DNA of 64,000 bases from Pelagihabitans sp947500445. GTDB taxonomy: Bacteria; Bacteroidota; Bacteroidia; Flavobacteriales; Flavobacteriaceae. The position numbers were made by a program, and so were the translations under genes. Of the stretch, positions 1 to 6,435 are shown piece by piece. Position 1 is the stretch's first letter. Every line of letters begins with the position of its first letter. Location of the stretch: positions 62,001-126,000 of the forward strand of contig NZ_JBNGOP010000002.1 of the NCBI RefSeq assembly GCF_050589625.1, written 5' to 3'. The notes under the pieces are model-generated. The model made no database searches. It worked only from the letters and a program-made list of their open reading frames with translations, and was not told the DNA's origin.

Positions 1-525
1 TGAAGCTAAATTGTTTGATTGTATCCTGTTTGAAAAATGTCCAATATGATTTTGAGAATATCCATTACAAATAACAGCTTTAGAAATACTTGAGGCGTAT
101 TCAGCTAATCGGTCATAATTTGTTGTAACAATTGAAAGCTTTTTACCTGCTGTGTTCAAAAAATACTGAACAAGCTTTGCTAAAGGAAAATCAATATCTT
201 TTTTTATAAAATGTTCGTAAGCTTCTAAGTCTGCTTTGCTAACTAATCTCCAAGTTTCATCTACTATTTTAGCAAGAACCTTAGATCTTAATTGAAGTTT
301 CGTAAGAGTTGATTCCAAATCACCTGTTTTATCAAATATTTCAATAAATTCATTGAATTGCGCTTGGTCTTTAGAATCGGTAAAAGAAATAGAGTTTTTT
401 ATATGTTCTCCTAAAGCCCACATTGAAGGCAGTTTAAAAGGAACAGAGGCTCCACTACCAAGAATTAGTAGTGGGATATTATTAGTCCAAGTTTGGAGTT
501 GTTTAAATAATGCTTCCTTATCCAT
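1..525 (-). CDS. SIR2-like domain protein, 3' part beyond the window
   Basis: Reading the minus strand from ATG at 525 gives 175 uninterrupted codons running off the window edge. The N-terminus has a Rossmann-like LGSGASVPF (residues 22-30) and later a TTNYDRL stretch (134-140), the two signatures of SIR2-like NAD-binding proteins common in anti-phage systems (ThsA, DSR, SIR2-HerA and others). Such proteins usually hydrolyse NAD+ when triggered. The gene follows the QatB/QatC-like genes in the same direction after a 165-bp gap, so it may belong to the same defence island or be a separate unit. The effector or sensor C-terminus is not visible, so the subfamily cannot be named. Confidence 0.75.
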   Translation of the reverse strand, partial: MDKEALFKQLQTWTNNIPLLILGSGASVPFKLPSMWALGEHIKNSISFTDSKDQAQFNEFIEIFDKTGDLESTLTKLQLRSKVLAKIVDETWRLVSKADLEAYEHFIKKDIDFPLAKLVQYFLNTAGKKLSIVTTNYDRLAEYASSISKAVICNGYSQNHIGHFSNRIQSNNLAS

Positions 526-690
526 TAATTATTTTTTGAGTGTTCTTATATCATTTTCATGAAGTACATCGTATGTTTAATGAACATATATTTCTTAAAT
601 CCTTATACCCTTTTTTCTTTTTCAAATATTTCCTACAAAAAACATCCCTTTTGGACGCTGACAACGAGCATGTACAAAAATAGTTTGGGC

Positions 691-1293
691 TTATTTCAAA
701 AAATTCGAAATACCATCAACTTCTACCAAAGCCTTTTCTATTTCATCTTCACTGTACTTATGAATCACGTGTTCCCCTAATTCAAAACAATAAACACCTA
801 CGCCGACTTCGGAATACTGGCAACCTAATTGCCCAGCATAAAACTGTTGTATTAAAGGAAATCTTAACTCATTTTCCCAAATAAAATCTTCCTTAATCAT
901 CAAGTAGACCTCATTCCCTCCTTTAATGCGAAAATCTAGCCTATGAATTTCTCCTCCTATTATATTATTATAATTGATTTCAAGTTTTAAATTATCCCCC
1001 ATTTTAAATACCTCATTCCCAAGTTCTTCATAATCATTTGCATATGTGTGCAGATATGAAATAAATTCCTCTAGAAGTCTATCGCTTTTTCTATTTTGGG
1101 TAAATTTACTGAACAGGGTCATAAGATGTTTTTCAGCTGCTTCCATACCTTCGGAATGGTATTTTCTAGTTGCATATTGCCAATACCTGTACCTGCCTGG
1201 TCTACCTCTGAAACCAGATTCGCCTTCTAAAGACTTCTTAAACTTTTTTGGGTTTTGACGCGCCTCTTCTAATCTACTATGTGAGAACCTCAT
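691..1293 (-). CDS. 200-aa protein, possible degenerate RecB/Cas4-like nuclease
   Basis: Uncharacterised protein in a four-gene minus-strand run; its start overlaps the last base of the upstream QueC-like gene (1293), indicating translational coupling. Seen: an N-terminal SHSRLEEARQNPKKFK segment (4-19), resembling the S-x-S-L...P-x-x-F-K opening of Cas4/RecB-type nucleases; a GGEIHRLDF segment (113-121) where RecB nucleases have G-x-I-D-R; and PLIQQFYA (146-153), like their Q-x-x-x-Y helix. The usual D-Y-K catalytic strand is not clear (IKEDF, 133-137), so it may be inactive or the likeness may be coincidental. It sits where a TatD-like QatD would be in a Qat operon. Confidence 0.55.
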   Translation of the reverse strand: MRFSHSRLEEARQNPKKFKKSLEGESGFRGRPGRYRYWQYATRKYHSEGMEAAEKHLMTLFSKFTQNRKSDRLLEEFISYLHTYANDYEELGNEVFKMGDNLKLEINYNNIIGGEIHRLDFRIKGGNEVYLMIKEDFIWENELRFPLIQQFYAGQLGCQYSEVGVGVYCFELGEHVIHKYSEDEIEKALVEVDGISNFLK

Positions 1294-2582
1294 TATATTA
1301 TTTTTTTAACCTCAGGATATTTATCAAATACACTATATGATTGTGTTGCTAAACGACCGTACATTCTAACTGCCTCTTTTTTATCGATTGCTTCATTGTA
1401 TAGCTCAGGAAATTGGATTAGTAAACTATTTAAATCTTTGTCTTTGTATCCTTTAAATTTTGAAATAAATTCAAGAAAGTCTACGAGATTTCTTTTGCCG
1501 TTATCATCAAAAGGTAATTTAGAAATTCTTTCTGTTAACAAATCTCTACTATACTCATCCAAATACACATTATTAAATTCAAGAGAAATTCTTCGGGATA
1601 TACATGGTATACACTCACCGCAATGATTTTTATCCGATACTCTGGACGCTTTCCAACAGCTTATAGATTTATTGGCATTTTGGGCAATTTTAGCATCCAA
1701 AATGGATACAACTTCGGCTTTTGTTTTATATAAGAAGGGATTTTCAATTTTAAGATTATCCATGGAAAGCAATCTTTGAAATATATCTCTAGCTAACCAT
1801 ACGAATTTGGGATTTGCCGTGTGGGTTGAGAATGGTCCAACTCTTGCCGGGTTTAATGGCAAATGAATAGCGAATTGACCATTTTCGGCTATGCTGATTA
1901 TTTCACGAAATCCTAATTTTCTTGCAGTAAGCGCCGCTAGAGTGAGGAATAAAAATGACCTAGTTCTTTGAGTATTTTCCCTATTTGAATCGGAAGGAAA
2001 GGGAAAGCCTGATTGGTTTCTCCCAAAAACTCGAAAAGGGTAATAATTTAAATTAGTTCCATAAAAATCGTTTAATAGTTTCAAGACCCCTTCTTGAGAT
2101 TGCTTCACCGCCCTATTTTGATTTATATGGCTTACCAATGCAATTTCAGAATTTTGTTTCTTAAAATGAACGACACCACTTAAAGAATCTAATCCGCCGG
2201 AAAACAATAAAACAGTTCCTTTCTTACTTTCCCAAGCTTTACTTTCTTCAGGTTTTCCAGCTATCTGAATAAATTTTAATGTCCAATTATCGCTACTTAA
2301 AACAAACAAAGCTTCTTCCAATAGATCTTTTATTCTTTCAAATGCGTGAATATTGACTACTTCGATATTGAGTTCAATTGTTCTAATATAATCTTCTAGT
2401 TCGCTTCGTTTTACTGCTAAATCAGCCGCAAATATTCCCGACGAAACATTAAGTAAATCTACTTCTAATGATGTAGCGTCTTTAAAATGACCTTTAAAAG
2501 CATTTAGGCCATTATAAAGGTTTTTACCTGATGTTAGCTCCAATGTTGTTGAAGAATTCTTATCCTTAACTTCTATTTTCAT
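1293..2582 (-). CDS. QatC-like (QueC-family) protein
   Basis: A 429-aa protein. After a ~120-residue N-terminal domain comes the PP-loop motif SGGLDS (128-133) of QueC-like ATP pyrophosphatases, and near residues 309-327 a C-x12-C-G-E-C-x2-C zinc cluster like that of QueC (7-cyano-7-deazaguanine synthase). The extra N-terminal domain, the length and the neighbour starting Met-Gly-Thr-Ser fit QatC of Qat anti-phage systems better than a housekeeping QueC; no other queuosine genes are nearby. Its start touches the stop of the QatB-like gene (2582). Alternative: a QueC-like modification enzyme of another defence type. The QueC fold is secure; the QatC assignment is inference. Confidence 0.72.
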   Translation of the reverse strand: MKIEVKDKNSSTTLELTSGKNLYNGLNAFKGHFKDATSLEVDLLNVSSGIFAADLAVKRSELEDYIRTIELNIEVVNIHAFERIKDLLEEALFVLSSDNWTLKFIQIAGKPEESKAWESKKGTVLLFSGGLDSLSGVVHFKKQNSEIALVSHINQNRAVKQSQEGVLKLLNDFYGTNLNYYPFRVFGRNQSGFPFPSDSNRENTQRTRSFLFLTLAALTARKLGFREIISIAENGQFAIHLPLNPARVGPFSTHTANPKFVWLARDIFQRLLSMDNLKIENPFLYKTKAEVVSILDAKIAQNANKSISCWKASRVSDKNHCGECIPCISRRISLEFNNVYLDEYSRDLLTERISKLPFDDNGKRNLVDFLEFISKFKGYKDKDLNSLLIQFPELYNEAIDKKEAVRMYGRLATQSYSVFDKYPEVKKII

Positions 2583-3142
2583 TATTGATAAGATTTTGAA
2601 TCACCAATTGCTTTTTTAACAAATGTGTGCCATTGGGATAAGGTTTTAGGCTCAATTTTAATACCGTCAATAATTTTACTAGTTGAAGACCTGATTTCAG
2701 ATTTAAACGAATTTAAATCCGAGATTGATTGATTTCTGTAATCCTTGCCAACAAACCCTGAAGTATCTCTACTAACTATATAATCTGTTAATTCAGAAAA
2801 AAAAGAACTTCGCCATTGTTTAGTTGCATTTTCCGACAAGTATGCAGATGGTATTGCTCTTTTAGCAAATTCTGCAACCATGGAGTTTTTCTTTGTCTTT
2901 ATAATTTCTTTCGTGAAATTTTTAATTGCATCATCTGCATTATCAGAATTAGCAATTAGCTGATGGCATTTAAAAATTATATCTGAGTTTATCTCTGTCG
3001 AAAGAGGCTTTTCCTGATTTTCTGATGCTCTCCAAATTTCTTCAATTACCCTACGTACAGGCACAGCTTTGTTTTTATATCCAATTTTTACTGGCTTCCA
3101 GTTAGTATTGTCCGGAGAAGGCTGACTAATCGATGTTCCCAT
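2582..3142 (-). CDS. QatB-like protein of unknown activity
   Basis: A 186-aa protein beginning MGTSISQPSPDNTNW. The Met-Gly-Thr-Ser start and small polar N-terminus resemble what I recall of QatB proteins, which are encoded directly before qatC; here the QueC-like gene follows with a 1-base overlap. No catalytic motif or membrane segment is visible; the remainder is mainly charged, helical-looking sequence. Removal of Met would expose Gly2; QueC-like enzymes in some defence systems are reported to act on N-terminal glycine of a partner, so this could be the substrate (inference). QatB is usually longer (about 250-300 aa as I recall), so this may be a compact relative or a different family. 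Confidence 0.5.
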   Translation of the reverse strand: MGTSISQPSPDNTNWKPVKIGYKNKAVPVRRVIEEIWRASENQEKPLSTEINSDIIFKCHQLIANSDNADDAIKNFTKEIIKTKKNSMVAEFAKRAIPSAYLSENATKQWRSSFFSELTDYIVSRDTSGFVGKDYRNQSISDLNSFKSEIRSSTSKIIDGIKIEPKTLSQWHTFVKKAIGDSKSYQ

Positions 3143-3151
3143 GATTGGTTT

Positions 3152-4063
3152 TTAAATTATTTTATCTTTTTCAATTTTTTTAATTTGACTAGTCAAATTT
3201 GAAAGTTTCACCACAGGCTTCACGAAAATTTGATTCCAATCTATTGATTGTTGAAATTCTGGTTTCTTCATTATTTCTGCGACCATCTCAGCAAGTGTTT
3301 TTGCTTGAATACAGGCTATGGGTACTTGAGCTCTGGACAACAAATCGGTAGACCTATTTAGAATAGCTTCATCTGAATCATTAAATCTTCCTGAGATAAC
3401 TATAAAGCTCTTTACCGCAAACAAATGACTATATTTTTCGCTAAAATCTTCAATATATTTTTCAAATCGGTTTATATCATCGCTGGTAAATTCAAAACCA
3501 TTACTGTAAGCTTTTGAGTCAAAAAGAAAAGCACTTATATTTTTCACTAAAAGCACACCGTCAGGTAATCTTTCAAATGACCTGTCCTTACCATATCTTC
3601 TTGCAGGGGATTTAAACAAATATTGTAGACATTCTTTGGAATAAATTTCTAATAAATCATTTGGCGCACCTTCGAGCCCTTCAGATAATAGGTTTAAACC
3701 AAGGTTATTCATTAAGCCTGATAATACCGGACTTCTAACCAGTCCTGTATTAACTACACCTCCTATTTTTTTGTAAAATTCTTCATAGGTATATGAGTCA
3801 AAATCTAATTCCAAATTCATTTGGGAAATTGCAAATTCTTTAGAATTAGTTCTATTCTTTATTTTAGTTAAAGTGCCTAAAATTCCATTTGAGGGTATTT
3901 TATCTGTTAAAAGAATAGAGTACCTTATTTCTGCCCCAAAACTGTCATACTTATAAAGGACAAGAATGTTATATGATGTGCTTATTCGACTATAACTAAG
4001 GAGATGGTAACCATTAACCACCAATGTGGTTATTAAATCTCTTGTAGTATCGATAGTTAACAA
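3152..4063 (-). CDS. PD-(D/E)XK-like nuclease candidate heading the defence operon
   Basis: A 303-aa protein, first gene of the minus-strand run and 9 bp before the QatB-like gene. Not recognised by family. Seen: FERLPDGVLL (163-172) followed by AFLFDSKAY (178-186), that is E164, D168, D182-S-K184, the spacing and hydrophobic framing of a restriction-type PD-(D/E)XK active site. The N-terminal ~110 residues are beta-rich and lack a motif I know. In a Qat operon this slot belongs to the QatA ATPase, but no P-loop is present. A FokI-like or type II-like nuclease fold is the inference; no substrate can be proposed. Confidence 0.55.
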   Translation of the reverse strand: MLTIDTTRDLITTLVVNGYHLLSYSRISTSYNILVLYKYDSFGAEIRYSILLTDKIPSNGILGTLTKIKNRTNSKEFAISQMNLELDFDSYTYEEFYKKIGGVVNTGLVRSPVLSGLMNNLGLNLLSEGLEGAPNDLLEIYSKECLQYLFKSPARRYGKDRSFERLPDGVLLVKNISAFLFDSKAYSNGFEFTSDDINRFEKYIEDFSEKYSHLFAVKSFIVISGRFNDSDEAILNRSTDLLSRAQVPIACIQAKTLAEMVAEIMKKPEFQQSIDWNQIFVKPVVKLSNLTSQIKKIEKDKII

Positions 4064-4289
4064 ATATGAATAGGACTAAATTAATATTGGTCGTCGGCTA
4101 GCGATTGTAGAATTATAGTTCAGATAAATAAAGGGCATTTAAATATATGAAATATTAACAAGTAATCAATTACGGAAACCCGTTATGAAATTAAAAACAT
4201 GTAGTAAAATACTATTCCCTGGGAATTGCACTTTATCCTGCCAAATGTCAGATTATAAAGTTTACATTGGATCTAAACTGAGTTTCCTT

Positions 4290-4880
4290 TTACTTCCATA
4301 ATATTTCAAATCGCTTACTGGCAACCCTAGTATATTGAGCAGTATGTTTTGGGTCACGATGCCCAAGATAATCCTGAATCAAGCGAAGATCATAACCCAA
4401 ATTAGCTAAATAAAAGCCACAAGAATGACGAAGGGTATGTGGATGTACATTATCAATTTTTGCATTTACTCCTACTGCACTCACAATAAAAGATACTGCT
4501 TGACGGGTCATCGGCAATCCTCTTTCACTTACAAATAACCACGGTAAATTATCTATTCGAGAATTTAGATATCGTTTAATCGCTCTAAGCTCATCTCCCC
4601 AAATTGGGTGCTCAGTAGACAATCGACCTTTCAATCTGTTCATCCATACTCTAGAATCTTTTAAATTGACATCTGATTTCTTCAGTGCGACTGCTTCACT
4701 AACTCGAAGACCATGCCGGTACATCATCAACAGTAAAAGGTAATTTCGCTTTGGATATCTCGTCCTTTTTGAAACTTCTAGAAAAGTTTTGATTTCGAAA
4801 TCGCTCAAGTAGTTCTTACCCTTCTCATGGTAATTTGTGGTCTCTTTTTGAGAACTCTTTACATTACGCCTTTTGGTCAT
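4290..4880 (-). CDS. Minimal tyrosine recombinase/integrase
   Basis: A 196-aa site-specific recombinase with all catalytic positions visible: R59 (in HGLRVSEA), K84 in the beta-hairpin, H148-T-L-R151, H174 (GHRD) and nucleophile Y183. At this length it has essentially the catalytic domain plus a short N-terminal tail, like FimB/FimE-type recombinases, and lacks a separate arm-binding domain. It lies between the defence genes and the T4SS module, so it could integrate the element or move or invert the defence cargo. A 12-6-12 inverted repeat lies ~50 bp upstream of the start. Canonical Bacteroides CTn integrases are about 400 aa, so this may not be the main ICE integrase. Confidence 0.85.
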   Translation of the reverse strand: MTKRRNVKSSQKETTNYHEKGKNYLSDFEIKTFLEVSKRTRYPKRNYLLLLMMYRHGLRVSEAVALKKSDVNLKDSRVWMNRLKGRLSTEHPIWGDELRAIKRYLNSRIDNLPWLFVSERGLPMTRQAVSFIVSAVGVNAKIDNVHPHTLRHSCGFYLANLGYDLRLIQDYLGHRDPKHTAQYTRVASKRFEILWK

Positions 4881-4931
4881 AGTATTAGGATTATGGTTAA
4901 ACTCCCTAAACTATAATCAAAAAAGGTATCA

Positions 4932-4961
4932 CTCTTTACAAAATCCGCTTTTTGTAAAGAG
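4932..4961. repeat. 12-6-12 inverted repeat, possible recombinase core site
   Basis: CTCTTTACAAAA and TTTTGTAAAGAG are perfect inverted 12-mers separated by 6 bp (TCCGCT). The geometry matches the core sites of tyrosine recombinases, and the site lies between the recombinase start and the amidase stop. No clear T-tract follows on either strand, which argues against an ordinary terminator, although it could be an operator. Confidence 0.5.
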
Positions 4962-5047
4962 TCAAATTCTACTAACAAGAATTCTAATCATCTCAATTAT
5001 TACCTCCCTCAAACACCGAACAACCTCCAAATATAACTCTCCCATGT

Positions 5048-5683
5048 CTATCTAGTTTTAACAACCGATTCCAGTATCGCAATAGCGATACCATTATGTT
5101 TTTCTTCCTGAGTCAAATGTTGGGCTTCATCAACAGAAGATAAAAAGCCCAACTCCAATAAAACTGCAGGGCAGAAATCAGTAGTTTCACGCAGTACCTG
5201 AAAGTTGGCAAATTTTGCGCCCCTGCTCTTAAAACCAAGCATATCATTTAGTTCATTCTGTATAGAACTTGCAAACCTAACCGAAGCCTCAAAATAAAGC
5301 TTTTGCTTTTCCTCTACATATACCTCTATTCCTTTAGCGCTCTTGTTTACTGCTTGATTGCAATGCAATGAAATAAAGACATCAGCCTTCAACCCTTTGG
5401 CGAGCCAAGTTCTATTTCGTAAAGAAATTAGCGTATCGGTATATCGAGTCAAGTAAATATCAAATTGATTATGGTAAAGCTTTGTGTTTAGGCTGTCCAA
5501 CTTTCTAGCAATACTTAAAACGATATCCTTTTCAGCCACACCATTTACGCCGATTGCTCCGGTGTCACTTCCTCCGTGCCCAGGGTCAATTACGATAATT
5601 TGTTTAGCAGGTATTTGACCGTAGGATATTGATAATAATGCCAAATAAATAAACACAGTCAGCATATAGTTTAAAATGTCCAT
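5048..5683 (-). CDS. N-acetylmuramoyl-L-alanine amidase (Amidase_3)
   Basis: Zinc-dependent peptidoglycan amidase cleaving MurNAc-L-Ala bonds in the periplasm. Seen: IDPGHGGSDTGA with the first zinc His, an ISLHCN motif with the later zinc His, and a downstream LLELGFLS with the catalytic Glu region typical of AmiC/CwlV enzymes. I prefer the start at 5683 because it gives a clean signal peptide (MDILNYMLTVFIYLALLS then SYG-Q) with AAGAAG just upstream; an in-frame ATG at 5731 would bury it behind 16 polar residues. It is divergent from the tra operon, and such amidases in conjugative elements probably open the cell wall locally for the T4SS. Confidence 0.88.
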   Translation of the reverse strand: MDILNYMLTVFIYLALLSISYGQIPAKQIIVIDPGHGGSDTGAIGVNGVAEKDIVLSIARKLDSLNTKLYHNQFDIYLTRYTDTLISLRNRTWLAKGLKADVFISLHCNQAVNKSAKGIEVYVEEKQKLYFEASVRFASSIQNELNDMLGFKSRGAKFANFQVLRETTDFCPAVLLELGFLSSVDEAQHLTQEEKHNGIAIAILESVVKTR

Positions 5684-5742
5684 ATCATTACTTCTTGATT
5701 GCACAAAATGCAACGAATACTTCCTTTCCATAAGAATCTTCC

Positions 5743-5772
5743 AAAATTTAACAGCCTTCCGCGTTAAATTTT
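5743..5772. promoter_or_regulatory. 10-bp inverted repeat in the amidase/tra divergent region
   Basis: AAAATTTAAC and GTTAAATTTT form a perfect inverted repeat with a 10-bp spacer, between the divergent amidase and traE-like genes (130-bp intergenic). It could be an operator controlling both directions; the cognate regulator is not evident. Confidence 0.45.
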
Positions 5773-5861
5773 AGAGCATTTCAGGCAAAACAGCCCAACG
5801 GCAATAGATTTCATAAAGTTTATTCATCAATCGCCCTAATCAGGCACTAAAACGAACAGTT

Positions 5862-6149
5862 ATGAAAAAATCTATTCTTGCGCTTACCGCGCTGCTATTT
5901 GTCACAGCTCCCGCCTTTGCCCAAATTGGAGGCATCGAAGATTCCGTCAATGATGTTGGGGATACGATTCGGGCCATCTTTCCCATTCTATTGGGAGTCA
6001 TCTTCTTAGTCGGTTTCCTATTTAATGCCGGACACTTTTTTGGGGAGAATGCCGACCTCAAAAAAGGCATCACTCGCGTATTGGTCTTCGTACTTATCGC
6101 TGGTGCCGTAGTGGGCATCTTTACCTACCTCATCTCAATAGTCGTTTAA
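5862..6149 (+). CDS. traE: TraE-like (VirB2-like) conjugation membrane protein
   Basis: A 95-aa protein with a signal peptide (cleavage near APAFA-Q) and two hydrophobic helices, the pattern of Bacteroidetes TraE/DUF4134, thought to be the pilin-like VirB2 counterpart. It is first in the plus-strand tra run and is followed one base later by the TraF-like gene. Assignment rests on size, topology and position; the sequence is too short and hydrophobic for firm motif evidence. Confidence 0.72.
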   Translation: MKKSILALTALLFVTAPAFAQIGGIEDSVNDVGDTIRAIFPILLGVIFLVGFLFNAGHFFGENADLKKGITRVLVFVLIAGAVVGIFTYLISIVV

Positions 6150-6150
6150 C

Positions 6151-6435
6151 ATGAAGCGATTCGAGGTTTATAAAAACATACGAAAACGGGCAGTCATATT
6201 CGGACTGCCCATATCGCTATTCGCACTAATGATGATATCCATCATCGCATCCTTGTTAGTCATCATTTTCTCCTTTGGTTTTGTGATTATCCTTGGAGTG
6301 CTCGTATTCAATGGTACGCTCTATATCGGATTAACCAAGTTTGCCAATAGTCCGCAATTGCTTCAATTTTCCAAGGTATTCCCCAATAGCATCAGTAACA
6401 AAAAATCGTCAGCCATCTATTATGAAGAAGATTAA
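6151..6435 (+). CDS. traF: TraF-like (VirB3-like) conjugation membrane protein
   Basis: A 94-aa protein: a positively charged start (MKRFEVYKNIRKRA) followed by two adjacent membrane helices, typical of the DUF4133/TraF family of Bacteroidetes conjugative elements and of VirB3. Its 3' end overlaps the next gene (traG starts at 6422), as in many elements where VirB3 and VirB4 are coupled or fused. Confidence 0.75.
   Translation: MKRFEVYKNIRKRAVIFGLPISLFALMMISIIASLLVIIFSFGFVIILGVLVFNGTLYIGLTKFANSPQLLQFSKVFPNSISNKKSSAIYYEED

Noticed and set aside
1293..2582. Housekeeping QueC in queuosine synthesis
   Set aside because: The N-terminal extension, lack of QueD/E/F neighbours and QatB-like partner argue against it, though the QueC fold itself is accepted.
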